Source of the DNA: Bolinopsis microptera
Lineage: Eukaryota > Ctenophora > Tentaculata > Lobata > Bolinopsidae
Direction of reading: 5' to 3'
DNA: 64,000 nucleotides
Assembly (NCBI RefSeq): GCF_026151205.1
Contig: NC_087072.1
Span: 25,077,799 to 25,141,798, forward strand
Of the stretch, positions 36,290-48,900 are shown piece after piece. The position numbers and the translations under genes are program-made. Numbering within the stretch: position 1 is the stretch's first letter; each line of letters opens with the position of its first letter. A model generated the notes under the pieces. That model made no database searches and had not been told where the DNA came from. It worked only from the letters and a program-made list of their open reading frames with translations.

Positions 36290-37670
36290 TTGATACGAGG
36301 TTTTTTGACGACCTATTTTAACCTGTTTAAGCCATTTTTCATATTTTGATAATTGCTAAAATAACATATACCTGACAGTAAATATTTTTCTGGACGGCTA
36401 TTAGCTATCTGAGCAGCGGATCCAGGTCTGGAAGAATACAACATTCTGTAACCTGCGCTATCTGAGCAGCGGATCTCAGTCGATTATAATTATTATACAC
36501 AACAATATGGACGCATATTATACGGTAGAGCTGCATTCTAGTATTCAGTGGCTATTAGTCGAATATCCAGGTTGAAGATGAACAGGTCCGCCAATGGATA
36601 GCAGGTCATTTCTCAGAGAATGCTCTAATGTGATCACTGACCACTGTAAACACTGCATATTCTATCATGACTCAATATAGACCCAATATACCTTCTGCAG
36701 ACTGCAGCGCGTGGGGTCAGTGATCTTCTGTTAACCGACTCAAAAGCTCGCACACACCGACACAGGTTAATTCACTCCAAATTTGAATGATATTTTAGTA
36801 TCAGCATATTTCTATCGCTTCATACATTCTTTTAGGTCCAACTCGGACAAGGCAATAACGCGCCCTATTCAATCTTACAATTATAGGAATTGACTCGAAC
36901 GTTTTGTTTAGCCCACACTAAACAGTACACAAATATACGAGTCGGCATCGAATCGTAATCTAATAAACGCTACCATTTTTCGGTAGATAATATTATACTT
37001 CTGTGGAATCAGGATACGATCAGATTGAAAAATACTGACTTGCATGTGATGCCTCTCTATGTTTAGAAAGTAAGAATGTTAAACTTTAAGCTATATTTAA
37101 TATATATAATACTTTGTAACTTGAACTAATCACGTTTCTTGGCTGATGCATATTGCATGTACCATCTGGAACATGACCAGAACGTACCATCTAGAATATC
37201 CAACACTCACATAATAATGTACTAGTCTAGGTTTCGATTATTTGACATGAATGCAGGTTGGGTTTTATGGCACTTGGCAGTTGGCAGTCAAGAACCTTCC
37301 AACGGCAGAGAAAGGTAAGAATAAATTATATGATGCGTTCATATATTATATATATCAAGGTGTATTTAAATATAATACTATTTATAATACTATTTATGCT
37401 ATTTTCCCTCACAAAACTCCACCACCATGCCACTACTCCCTCCCCAACAGCATCTTACCTGACACACTATATAAAAATAGAAGCACACTGCAGACTGCTA
37501 CTCACACCACACAGAGCGGTCCAGCAGGTGAGGACTAAACGAGTGTGTGTGGGTGTGGGTGTTAGCCACTACTTTATGTGGGTGTTGGTGATCGGTGAAT
37601 CACCAGCCACTATATATATTATTATCTTAACACCTAAAGACATTGTTGGTCAACGATCTGCTGCACTCGT
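36290..37670. other. No confident gene
   Basis: A 153-codon open stretch at 37258-37719 overlaps a 95-codon frame in another register and runs into the 26-bp tandem array; its start is low in complexity and no domain is seen. Not called. Confidence 0.35.
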
Positions 37671-37674
37671 TATA

Positions 37675-37882
37675 CTGCCAGTTAAATATATAGAACACTG
37701 CTGCCAGTTAAATATATAGAACACTGCTGCCAGTTAAATATATAGAACACTGCTGCCAGTTAAATATATAGAACACTGCTGCCAGTTAAATATATAGAAC
37801 ACTGCTGCCAGTTAAATATATAGAACACTGCTGCCAGTTAAATATCTAGAACACTGCTGCCAGTTAAATATATAGAACACTG
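37675..37882 (+). repeat. 26-bp tandem array, eight copies
   Basis: Unit CTGCCAGTTAAATATATAGA followed by ACACTG, repeated about eight times with a single substitution in the seventh. Confidence 0.95.
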
Positions 37883-38909
37883 GTAGAAATAACACTACTA
37901 TTGTGCTGAATATTGTGCTCCTTTAACAATTCCCTGCCTTAGATTTAGATACCAGATCTTTATCTAAAATCTAAACTCTATGGTCAGAATTATTCTTTAT
38001 GGCACACTATTTAATTAAGTTCTGTTTTTAAAAAGAAAGCTATGCTTGTGTATTTTTAAGCTAAATGATCGTAAAATTTTACATCGAAGACAAGATCTAG
38101 ATAATATTATGATAAGCTCATTATATACAACGCCCTTAAACAACCCCAATCAAAGCAGATTTGGTAACCGTCTGCCCCATCAGCCGAGACTTCAAATATC
38201 CCATGAAATTTAGAAAACGTCATGAAATTAACAAGTATGGTCTCAAAACTTTGAGACCCGTCAAAGCAGATTATTCTGAACTTATTATCGTTTCCTTCAA
38301 CTGAGACTGATTGGCTCAACTAAAATGTTGATATCCGGGCTCATCACAATCCACGTGTGTTTGTGTTTTGTTGCGCACACTAGGATGTCAAGCACATATA
38401 ATATTCTGAAAAGGACGTATTTTAATACCTCAGTTTTGTTATTATTATACCGGTCACATTGGGTCCCTATCCTACAAAAAGGGTGTAATCTGTCCTCAAG
38501 TTTAAACCCTGCTGTTTTTAATGTTAATGTATTGGTACGAAAGTAGAAGCTAGAAGCAGATGACAGCAACAGTGCTGAGCCATGACCTATCTAATTTATC
38601 ATCTTACGAATATTGACAGTTGCTAAGTGCTCTAGAATTTAATATTATTTAAAGTTGCCAGGCCTTTAAACTGTGTGTATATAATACACACCTAGTATAA
38701 TAGACGCAGTTATATATCATAACAGTGGACATCAAGTCGGAGTCTAATTCACTAAAGCCTGTGACTAATACAGTAACTAATGTAAATATAGAGTTAGGAA
38801 GCTAGGCGTGAGCTCAACACAACTAGGTCACATCCAAATAAAGCCTAGTTTCAGATCTGTTCATACGTTTCAGATCTGTTCACACGTTTCTAATGTATTG
38901 TTTCAATTC

Positions 38910-38974
38910 CAACATTAACAACCAACATTAACAACCAACATTAACAATCAACATTAACAACCAACATTAACAAT
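38910..38974 (+). repeat. 13-bp tandem array, five copies
   Basis: Unit CAACATTAACAAY, alternating C and T in the last position. Confidence 0.93.
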
Positions 38975-38979
38975 CAACA

Positions 38980-41100
38980 GCTATTATATATATATTAAAT
39001 GCTATTGCTACTTTACATGTGCTGGTGATCAGATGACAGTATAATACCTCTACCCTAAGAGATGATATCATAGCAGATACTGTCACTCAAGTGATACCCC
39101 TCCTCTACCACAACACCACTCAGCCAGTACCGTGTTACAGGGAGCCAAGTGTAAACACAGGTAGTTTACAGGTTTCCACTACCATTTGTACACCACGTGA
39201 CATGTTATATAGCGACAGTTTAATAGTGTTTAGTGGTCAGTGATCTCATACAATAGAGGTAGAGGACCTACTGCTCACCAGTACGGAACACACAAGTTAA
39301 TACCGGTATATTGTACAAGTATAGAGTCCCAAAATAGACCGCCTCATTGTGGGGCTGTAGAAAGTTATAATATGTTTATCTTGTGTCCTATTGTTAGATA
39401 TAGTAACTTCTACTGGTTACTACTGGTAACTTCTACTGGTTAGTTGTTAGCAAGTACAATATAAATATTGCACGGTGAGAGCGTGTTGTGTTGGTTGGTT
39501 GGTTGGTAGGATAACACGGCAATTTTCTACAAAAAGAGTAAAAACTTTATCCGGGAGGAGGTAACATACAAGTGCTGCCAAGGTAAACACTTCAGTCGAC
39601 TGCTTCCCCCTAGAATAACCTAGATCACAATATAATAATTGTTGCGGATATTTTCAAAACATGGCGCGGAATACGGATGTAACACCACAACAGAATAGAG
39701 CTGCCCCTTCGTCACGATGACGTCATATTCAAGAAAGGGCAACTCCTAGTAACCACAATTTACACTCAGCACTCCCAGGAGCACTCAACACATCTCCCTT
39801 TATACTGATGACAGCATCTTTGTTCCGGTCAAACATAACATATCGATACTGTTACATCCTCTTTAAGGGCTCACGTTTTACACTCTCCCCAGTGTTTTCT
39901 ACATCCGTGTATAGCAAGGGTTCTACACACAATCTGTAAAAGCCTGCCACTAATTCATCCTTCATGCACTCTCCATTTCGTCTCAATTTCACCACACCAG
40001 TCGCCATGTCAATCCTGCTCGAACCTGCCTCAACGATCACGTCATGTCTTCACTGTAATCTTTGTCAGAAGATTATACAGTGGCAGTGTTAAAAACATGG
40101 TAAAGTGGAGACACAATTCTCTGCACCTGGTCTTCCTTTTTGAGAGGGAAGCAGCAAAATGTACGTGTTAAAAGTTAAATGTGCCTGTCAAAGAAACTTT
40201 TGAGGGGTATCATCATCTTCCGTGACGGCTATTATATTCTGATCGTCTTACTGGATGTCTACAAAGGACATGAAGAGAATGTGGTGATGTTAATTATGAC
40301 TTCAGATGTGCGTTAAGGGGGCAGGGGGGGGGGGTCTTAAGTTGACTCTAAAGTCAGATTATTTCAATATAATGTCATTACTGTAATTCAAATTTAATGG
40401 CCCTCTCCATGTGCCAATATTTAGATGTGATGATAAATGATAATGTTAGTTTACTGCTGCCAATTAATTAGTATCGGGAGAAGCAGGAAGCGTTGAAATA
40501 TTAGTTAAGAAAAGTTACATCTTTACGTTTTTCACATCTATATTAATTCTAATAGTTACATGAAGATTAATGAAGGGTGTTGCGTAATAATGCTCTACTT
40601 TAACATAACATACATACATATTATTACGTTGCTCATGTAAATGTAGGCACAATGTTTAGTGAGGGGTAGGGTTCTGTAAGATGGTGTAATCAGTAATAAT
40701 GTGTAAATGCGTCGTATGTGATTACTTATTACTCCAAATCGGATCCCAAAAGCCCCAAATTCGATCACGGATACGAAAATGAATGTATCAAATCCTGGCA
40801 GTAACTTAAGTGGTGAAACGAGCACCAACCACGTGACCACACTTTAATATAGTCTCATCTCGTTAGGGGTTTGATAGGGTGCCGGGTAATGTGATTGAAG
40901 TTTAGTGGTGCTTCAAAATACGATAACACCGAACGCACTTCATCAACAACGCACTAAAGATGATAAAGTACACGTATCACAGAAAGACAGTATAAAGTAT
41001 AACCCCAACCTTACCATCAGATGAGGTTCCGCAGAATTTAGAGCGATAATAACCTGAGATTAACCTGTTTAGATTCTATACCTGTATACCTGTACTGGTG
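38980..41100. other. No gene seen
   Basis: AT-rich spacer with short frames, a (TTGG)n stretch at about 39492-39508 and a short G run at about 40325. Confidence 0.35.
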
Positions 41101-41104
41101 TTAA

Positions 41105-42609
41105 GGCCAGAGGGGGGGGTAAATGGCACTTTTGTAGTTTTTGCATATTTGATAATAGCTACTGAAGACGAACAAAAAGAAAAAAACCGGATCAAAATCT
41201 GACCTTGCGCTTCTGAGATATCGCGCGCTCAATTTTGAGGTTTACCTGTAATTACATGTTAAACTGGAACTTTAAACGGCTGTAACTTTTTTGACCTTTC
41301 GATTCCTTAGTTGAGAAAACCGGCCAATCCCTGATCTTGAGGTTTGGTACAGTGGTTCCTTGGACAATTATCCTCACATCTGGTGCAGCGATTTTTTTTA
41401 TTTGACTCTGTTCTCAAATTATGAGGTTAACCAGGTCAAAAATTCGAAAAATTTAATTGGTTAACCTCATAATTCGAGAACTGAGTCAAATAAAAAAAAT
41501 CGCTGCACCAGATATCTAGATAGTTGTCCAAGGAACCACTGTACCAAATCTCAAGATCAGGGAGTGGCCAGTTTTCTCAACTAAGGAATCGAAAGGTCAA
41601 AAAATGTGTTTTGAGATAGATGCAATTTAGTGTTTTCAAAATTTTGAATATTCACTGGAATGTATCACAGTTCGTTAGTTAGGACTTTTTATACACTTAA
41701 TAACGTTTGCTTGATCAGACCTGGCCGTTCCCTAAATGATTTTAGCCACTTTCAGTAGTTAATGTCCTTGTATTGTAAAAAATGAGGTTAACCAAGACTT
41801 CCTGTAAACACTAACTGCTTAGAATTTGGTTGTTAACCTCGCTTTAGACCATATAATAGTGGGATTGGTTTATCAATATGTTATTATATATGTAGTAAAA
41901 CATTTGCACAGTATAACGATTAAGTTTTTGAGGTTAACATGTAATTGACTGGTCAGATATTCAAAAAATGAGAGGTTAACCTCATTTTTTAGCCATTTAC
42001 GGGTAAAATCTTCTACTAAAATATGGTCAGTTCAAATCACCTTTGTCACGTGATTATAGTTGTAGGCATTGTGATACCAATAGATACCTCACTTCGATAT
42101 TGTGGTACATTACATAAGTAAGAATCGTATGTATATTCCCTACGGTACCAAAATGTGATGGTTAACCTCATTTTTTAAATTTTCCCAAGATAAAAGAAAG
42201 TCAATCGACACGTCATCTATTTAGAAATGTGTATACCGTAAACTTACGATGCAAAATAGTAACTCTATCATTTGATCTATTCTCGCTATATCTAAAAGAC
42301 GAGGTTAACCTCATTTAATCACGTTTGGATATTACTTTTTCTGATAATTATGAACCTAAAATTTAGAGTTTACATTTGCTGACCGAAATAACAAAAAATT
42401 ATGGCGTGTAATAAAATATTAACCTCAATTTTATTAACCTCAATGTTGTATAGTCAATTTTGTGAAAATCGGTTAACCTCAATTATAAAATAAAGTTAAT
42501 CAGCTACAAATATGTGAATATCGGCAATGTTTTTGTCATTCAAAATTAAATCGATTTAGAAAATAATATTTTGGTAGAATTTTTTGACCCCTTACCCCCC
42601 CCTCTGGCC
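41105..42609. mobile_element. TTAA-flanked element B, 1.5 kb, with dense GAGGTTAACCTC motifs
   Basis: Flanked by TTAA at 41101-41104 and 42610-42613. The terminal inverted repeats are perfect over 18 bp: GGCCAGAGGGGGGGGTAA at the left, its complement at the right. GAGGTTAAC, its complement or TTAACCTC occurs at about 41423, 41459, 41784, 41832, 41930, 41972, 42161, 42301, 42419, 42434 and 42471; at 41972 and 42301 both half-sites join into the full 12-bp palindrome GAGGTTAACCTC. A 145-bp inverted repeat (41288-41432 with 41459-41603) lies near the left end. No transposase frame is present, so it is non-autonomous. piggyBac-like origin is inferred from the TTAA target only. Confidence 0.85.
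41288..41603. repeat. Long hairpin inside element B
   Basis: Arms 41288-41432 and 41459-41603, mostly complementary with a few mismatches (for example GGTTTGGTACAGTGGTTCC against its complement), with a 26-nt loop. The GAGGTTAACC motif sits at the loop end of both arms. Confidence 0.9.
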
Positions 42610-42613
42610 TTAA

Positions 42614-43345
42614 CATTATGGGTATGAGACGAATCTTTTAATTCATACGGTCATTTAATGAAATTTTAATAAACGTGGACTTAACCCCATATTGTGACAA
42701 ATACAACCAACACAATATCTCTCACCCGTAAAGATGGTCATAAAAGGTCAAAGTATTTATCTAAAGCCGGATATGTGCCATCTGCTATCTGTCATTACGT
42801 AAATCAATCACCCCAAAAGGGCAAAAGTATGTATAAGGCTTGAGAGACTCGCAATAACTTGTATCCTGATTCCTTAACGTTCTGCTCGAAAAAGGGTATG
42901 TTGAGAGCAAGATGTTATCTAAAGCCGGATGTGAAGCATTACGTAAAATCAGTCACCTTAAAATTCCATCTCGAAAATCTACTCAAAAGTCAGGAAGGTT
43001 CTTATATCCTGTCTGGATACGCCAAGGGCTGGGTCGACTCAAAATTAATCATATCTCGAAAGCTCTACTCCACCCTAATATTTCATATCAGAAGATAAAA
43101 GACTGACGTAACTTTATAATCACACACACTCAACACATCCGTCTCAATATAGGCTATCAGAGAGCGCTATCTTCTCCAGATCCGTGATAGTGAGACAGTG
43201 AATACCTTTTACTAAGCTGCTGCTGTCACAGGAAATTATAAAATAAACGCTTCATCTGCTAAAATTACAGTTTTATGAGTTCCTAATTCTTTGATGATCT
43301 CTGACACATTGATGCTACTCTAGGATAAAGTTACTCTCAGAGACG
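42614..43345. other. No confident gene
   Basis: Overlapping plus-strand frames of 79 and 64 codons at 42859-43106, without motifs. Confidence 0.35.
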
Positions 43346-43430
43346 GAGAGCTGCACTGTATGCTGTACTGTATGCTGCACTGTATGCTGTACTGTATAGC
43401 TGTACTGTATGCTGTATTGTATACTACACT
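43346..43430 (+). repeat. Degenerate TGYACTGTATGC short tandem repeat
   Basis: About seven imperfect copies of an 11-12-bp unit (CTGTACTGTATG). Confidence 0.85.
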
Positions 43431-44950
43431 GCATGTCAGTACTGCCTGGTCAGTTTAAGTGACCAAGCAAGTTATACAAAGTAAAGAATGGACACGTGCC
43501 ACAATGCCACAAATAATACAATCAGCATAATTGAAACACATTGCAATCTAGCACATATCATTCTAATACATGCTGAAACATAGCCTCACAATATAGCTTA
43601 GTAAGATCGGAATGGAGCATTGTTCACATTTGACCATTTAACATTTTAACTGTTCAAGGTACGTGACCTGTTTCACCCTCACTCAGTGACTGTGGGGGAT
43701 AATATGAAGATTTAAAAGTAGTTAGAGAAATGTGGCCTGATCTGTTGGTTTACTGTCTTATTGGATTGAACTCATTACTTGAGTCACTAGTTAGATTGAA
43801 GCTGAATGTTTTATAGTGGGTAGAAAGACAATAGCCAGCAGTTCACCAATGTTCACAAAGACATGCTAATCTAGGATATTTCGGATGCCTACAATACCAC
43901 TACTAATAACTGAGAGAATGTAGATAATCTCCTTCTTAGTTCTAACAATTGCCAAGTAGTACGCACACTCGTAATATAAGCAGTTCAGTACCTCTACAGT
44001 CTACACTACATTCGTCTTAAGGCACTAGAGAGGTCTCACTCCTCAGCCCTACCTCGTGTCACGTGACCCCTGACTCGGGGCACGTGACTCGTGTTACGAC
44101 CCGACACCTGGTTCGGGCCTGTTGGAGCACTGTACCAGGCAAGTCATGTCCCAACACAATTTTCCCAATCAAACCACTCAACTCCAATGTCGGGAATTAC
44201 CCTGGATCATTGGATCAAGTGTCAAGTTGTTCCAGAAACTTGTCATCTCAAGTGCCAAAACTGACGAGCCTAATTTAGTTTCATGACAATTCTCGCGAAC
44301 CGACTCACGACTCACGAGACAAACAAAGTAAATGAAGGAATATTAATACTTTCAATTTAAGTCTGTAAAAAATATACTCACTTTACATATCTGGATAACG
44401 GTCCTTCGCTATAATATAACACCCGTGCAAACAGTGGGGCACTATATACTCAGAAGCCAAGGTATTATAGTATTATAACACCCGTGTTTGAATCATTTTT
44501 CTGGGATATTATATATCCAAGAATAACCAAGAATACTAGAATAACCGAGAACTGTTATACGGTAAAGGAAGGGTTACTTCGTCTACCACGCAATTTATAT
44601 CACATAACTTTCAAATCCAAGCAGCGGCATGTTTAAGGTTTATTAAATTAAATCGCACGAAGTTTAAATTTGTTATCATCATAATATCACTGCTCAGGCT
44701 TAAATTTTAAATACTCTACCAAATGTTTAAAACCCAGTATTACCACTGCCCCCACTTTCTCGCTAGTGGCCTGATCCAACTTCACGTACACACACACACA
44801 CCACACAATGCGATACAGTTTGGATATTGTGACAGCTTCTTAGCTCATCATTCAATTTGCCATCTAAAAAGAGAAATGTTAGTGTAACAAGCGTAATTAA
44901 TTACTGTAAACATCCGTCGGAGGTGTAACATCACAACTAAATCAACTTAC
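43431..44950. other. No confident gene
   Basis: A 71-codon frame at 44063-44278 starts at GTG and overlaps two CACGTGAC boxes (44059, 44081). No domain on either strand. Confidence 0.3.
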
Positions 44951-44951
44951 A

Positions 44952-45101
44952 ATGAATCTGTGACGTCATATAATTGACACCGGATCAGGATATCCTGAAA
45001 AGGGAACTTACGTTGACAGTACAGCTGAGATTAGCATATCCGCCAATACGCACATCATGTAGCCCCAACACTATGAGGTCATGTTCTAATCCGGATGAAG
45101 A
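44952..45101 (-). CDS. Weak exon candidate(s)
   Basis: 45101-45012 is open in phase 0 between an AATGACAG acceptor and a GTAAGT donor, reading HDLIVLGLHDVRIGGYANLS in its middle. Directly after it, 44994-44952 is bounded by CCCTTTTCAG and another GTAAGT donor. The 17 nt between them (45011-44995) has donor and acceptor consensus at its two ends; removing it keeps the frame. The peptide is not recognised. Confidence 0.2.
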
Positions 45102-45436
45102 CTGTCATTTTGTTTTGAGATCAAGTCTCGTCTGGTATGGAGCACAGCAGCTTTCTTACACTTAACAAATTAACATTGTATTTATAGCCTGGCTGGTCGT
45201 GCAACAAAATAAACCAATTATCGCGTATCCAAATCATTAAAGTATATTTTTAGTGAACTAATGTACTGACTTGTTCGGTCTATTTTAGATGCTCTTGAAA
45301 ACATGGCTACGTTTGTGTTGCTACAAATTTTAAAATCATTCTAACCGTGCACAAGGCTCAGGTAACTTCAAACCGAAAATCGGGTGATTAGAGATATAAC
45401 TAAAGAGTAACGAGCTAGGGGAGGTTTGAAACAAGG

Positions 45437-45455
45437 CCCCCCCCCCCCCCCCCCC
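45437..45455. repeat. Poly(C) run of 19
   Basis: Uninterrupted C19 flanked by GAAACAAGG on the left and CGAAACAAG on the right, a short direct repeat. Confidence 0.95.
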
Positions 45456-45719
45456 TCGAAACAAGCAGCACTGACTCAATAATGTGATAATGTTTGCTGT
45501 TATGTGACTCCATAATACCATAATATGCTGTTCTGTTTAATTTTACGGTGGCTGAATGTTGTGGTACGTGGAAACTTCACATGGTCATATTTCAAAATAT
45601 ACTGAAAAGCACGGTCCGAAACTTGACAAATGACTGAGTAAATTCAATTTAATAACCTAAAAACTTAGGTGACGTCATAACTTAAGCATAACTGTAAAAC
45701 CTACGGATACAGTGTGCAG

Positions 45720-46013
45720 CGGAGACGATCTTTCCTTTTTGGGACGACAGCTCCCTCCTCCCCAACAGAAGACAAGACAGGCAGTAGAACTCCTACATCA
45801 CCTCCTGTGATGTCTGCAGCAGATTGCTTACTTCTTTACTTGAAGTGTATGGGATCTATGGACTATGACTTTAGTGTACTTTTCAATATCATATTTAAAT
45901 ACCGTTTATCAACAATTATCAAGTTTAATACTGAAATAAAATTGTTTAATGAAATAATCGAAGTGAAAGCTAATCTAAATTGCAAAATGTATCTAAATCC
46001 GTTCCCCAGTTGA
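45720..46013 (+). CDS. Weak exon candidate
   Basis: Open after a GTGTGCAG acceptor, reading RRRSFLFGTTAPSSPTEDK and then SRTPTSPPVMSAAD. The first 55 codons look protein-like, with an S/T/P-rich linker; the rest becomes AT-rich and may lie beyond a donor that I could not fix. A second protein-like frame on the same strand at about 46935-47186 (REMLSRLYNRVYQITTIRDD) could be a later exon. No family is recognised. Confidence 0.22.
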   Translation, partial: RRRSFLFGTTAPSSPTEDKTGSRTPTSPPVMSAADCLLLYLKCMGSMDYDFSVLFNIIFKYRLSTIIKFNTEIKLFNEIIEVKANLNCKMYLNPFPS

Positions 46014-46597
46014 AGTTCTCTAGCCGAACTTCAGTACGTGTCGTACTAGAGTCCGGGTAGAAGCGGATTCACATTTTAAAGAGTAGGGGTTTCTCTAGCG
46101 GTATTGCGTGCTCACGCCTCCCATTATGTCTTCTATCCCCACCAAATATTATCTTATTTACTCAAATGGCGCTTATTTAAATGTACTACTAAGAAGGAAC
46201 TCACATTGAGTAGGATAAGTTAACGGAAAAGCCCTTCTTTCAGTTTTTTTCAAACATTTATGTACAAAATTCTATATACACCTTAATTTTAAATTTGTCA
46301 TTCTTCGAACTTCAAAGGGAACGCTGTGTCTTCTAAACAGACGTGAAAGTAGCCGTTTTTCCGTGCTGTTAACGGAATACATACAGTATACACACGCTCA
46401 GTTACACTGTGTACTCTCACAAATCATAAAACTCGTGATTTTGTTTCTTTGACAAGTGGGACAGAAATACCTCATCACGTCACTGAGGGTGATCATGAGA
46501 ATGATTTGGTGTAATCAGTGATATGATCAGGGGTAATATTGGTGATCACGAGGATGCAGCTGTTTGGTGTTGTGTTCATGATAACCCAAGTACAAAG

Positions 46598-46680
46598 TGC
46601 CGTGCAAAATGCCGTGCAAGGTACCGTGCAAAGTGCCGCGCAAAGTGCCGTGCAAGGTACCGTGCAATGTACGGTACATT
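46598..46680 (+). repeat. 10-bp GTGCAARGTR/CC tandem repeat
   Basis: Eight or so imperfect copies of CCGTGCAAAG / TACCGTGCAAG. Confidence 0.85.
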
Positions 46681-47851
46681 CTGTCTCATAGTAATTGCTA
46701 CTATGCAAAACTCTAAAAATAATACTGCCCGCTCAAGTAACCACCTTGCTTGGTACGTACAGGTGTGCCAGACCCACCTTGCTCATGGGACAGTTCTCTG
46801 TTCTCCATTTAATCCCATGCACTGCATAATATATAAATATTTGGAGCAAACCACAATCGTAACGTTGTGTGCACGGCACGGCACGATCATTAAATCTAGT
46901 AAACACGCCGGTAATTACGCCACTCTCTTTGACATCTGACAAGAGTAATAGAGATCCCGTTTTGCGTCAATTTATGTACCAAAATACCCAATTTTTGCAT
47001 TATGACGTTATGCAGGAACCACTTGAATCTCGAGGAAGTTCCCCTCGATTGCCTGTCAAAAACTGTAGAGAGATGTTGTCGAGATTGTATAATCGTGTTT
47101 ACCAGATTACCACTATCAGAGATGATTATACGGTGGTCCGTGGTCCGTGGCACAACGAGTCACATGTTCCTTTATCGCCGGAATAATGTGCCATTAAGAC
47201 ATTGCGTTAGCGATACAACGGATGTGTACCTGATATTGGTAAGCGCTTACCCGCGGTAATGAACATGAGTCATATTTTAAATGTCTTTTCTTTTAAGCCG
47301 GCTCTCTTTTAACAGCTAAACTGAGCAAATAATATCTTGTGTAGCGAGTTAGTGAGTTTATATTATCAAGCCCATAATGCGTAATCACAAGTATTTCCCA
47401 CGTAGGATGTCCACTTGAAATTTAAAAGTGCATGATGCGAATGTAAGGGAAGTGGCGACCACCACTGTCCACTGATATAGTACCTCGTACTGATGTAGTA
47501 CCTCGTACTGTTCAAACGTGGCCCTTTGTAGATATGATACTCCGTACTGAGCAGGTATTTGTAGACAGCTTACAGACGAGAACCAGAGTGGTTATTCAGG
47601 GGCTAATCTCACTAGTCAGTAGTCAGTAGTCACTGTGTCAGCTATTATTTTAATTACTGAACTGGGCTGGACCTCATGAATACAACTCTTGAGTGCAAGA
47701 ATGGGAAGGCCACAGCAGCTCAGGTCGAATCACAGTATTTTCAAATAACCACCCAGTGTTCAAGCTCTATTCTCCTGCTGGAAGCTACGTGATGTCATCA
47801 TATTTTCCCAGATCAGGGAGAGTAAAGTCTAATCATGACCCTGTATTCTCC

Positions 47852-47930
47852 AAAATTACAGAATTTCTAAAATTACAGAATTTCTAAAATTACAGAATTT
47901 CTAAAATTACAGAATTTCTAAAATTCGGGC
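47852..47930 (+). repeat. 17-bp tandem array, about 4.7 copies
   Basis: Unit AAAATTACAGAATTTCT, identical between copies. Confidence 0.93.
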
Positions 47931-48570
47931 AGGTAATTCCTGGCAGAACAGGTCTTGAGCTGGGGAATGCGAGCCATTGGCAATGCTATAATTGAAGGAG
48001 AATTAGAGGAAGCTTTGCTGTAATCCGGCCGGCATACAACACAACAACTACATTGTAGTTGTAGAGCAGACGGGAGAAGTTCCGGCTACATATTGAATTA
48101 TACATGCAGTGTGGGTTACTTGTTGCAATGTACACTGTGCTAGCTTTGTATCGATCACACAATTTCAATTGCAACAATAATTACGCAGGAATTTACGGAA
48201 TTACAGACATATTTTCCAGTGTTGTTACCAATGATCAGAGTGGGTGTATTGTTAGATTTATAAATATTTATTATGTTTGAGCAAAAAACTGAATGATCTC
48301 ATCATCAAAATAAAGTAATAATATGTACATATTAAATCATCAAACTAGAGGAGAGGCAGACTCACCACCTATCTAATAATAAAGTACATTTACCGGGTCC
48401 TGGTTCCTGACAGCTAGTAATACCACGGGATACCAATAACAACATTCTAGCCTGGATCCGGAGGACCATGTTTGGGAATGTTACATGTAGCACCGACAGC
48501 TAATAAAAGTATGATGAGGAGGAGGAGAACATGTCTTGAGACTGTAGTAGGTGTGCCTGTGTTATATAAC
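47931..48570. other. No gene seen
   Basis: AT-rich spacer; short frames only. Confidence 0.35.
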
Positions 48571-48574
48571 TATA

Positions 48575-48862
48575 TTATATTATATAGCAAATGGAACTTG
48601 CAATGAAAGGGCCCGCCTTCTTTTCAACACCCAATATACAGCACATCTCCGACACAACACGTGAAATGTGCTGGAACCCCTTATTGTTTGGCGTCAGCAC
48701 AGTAATTGTGGGTGTGGGGGAGTGTAAACATTGTCTGATAATGAGCCAACTAGTGTGATCCTGTACCAGGCAACTCTCATGATGATAGCTCCTACTTGAA
48801 GTGTGTCGGCGCCCCACCGCTTGATCAACATGTCATATATGAGGACTAGGGAGTGAGAGAGA

Positions 48863-48900
<38 letters not shown>

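Noticed and set aside
37258-37719. 153-codon plus-strand frame
   Set aside because: Non-ATG start, overlapping alternative frames, and its end lies in the 26-bp tandem array.
46523-46939. 138-codon frame over the GTGCAAGG repeat
   Set aside because: The Cys/Arg/Ala-rich start is translated short tandem repeat; both strands are open there because of repeat periodicity.
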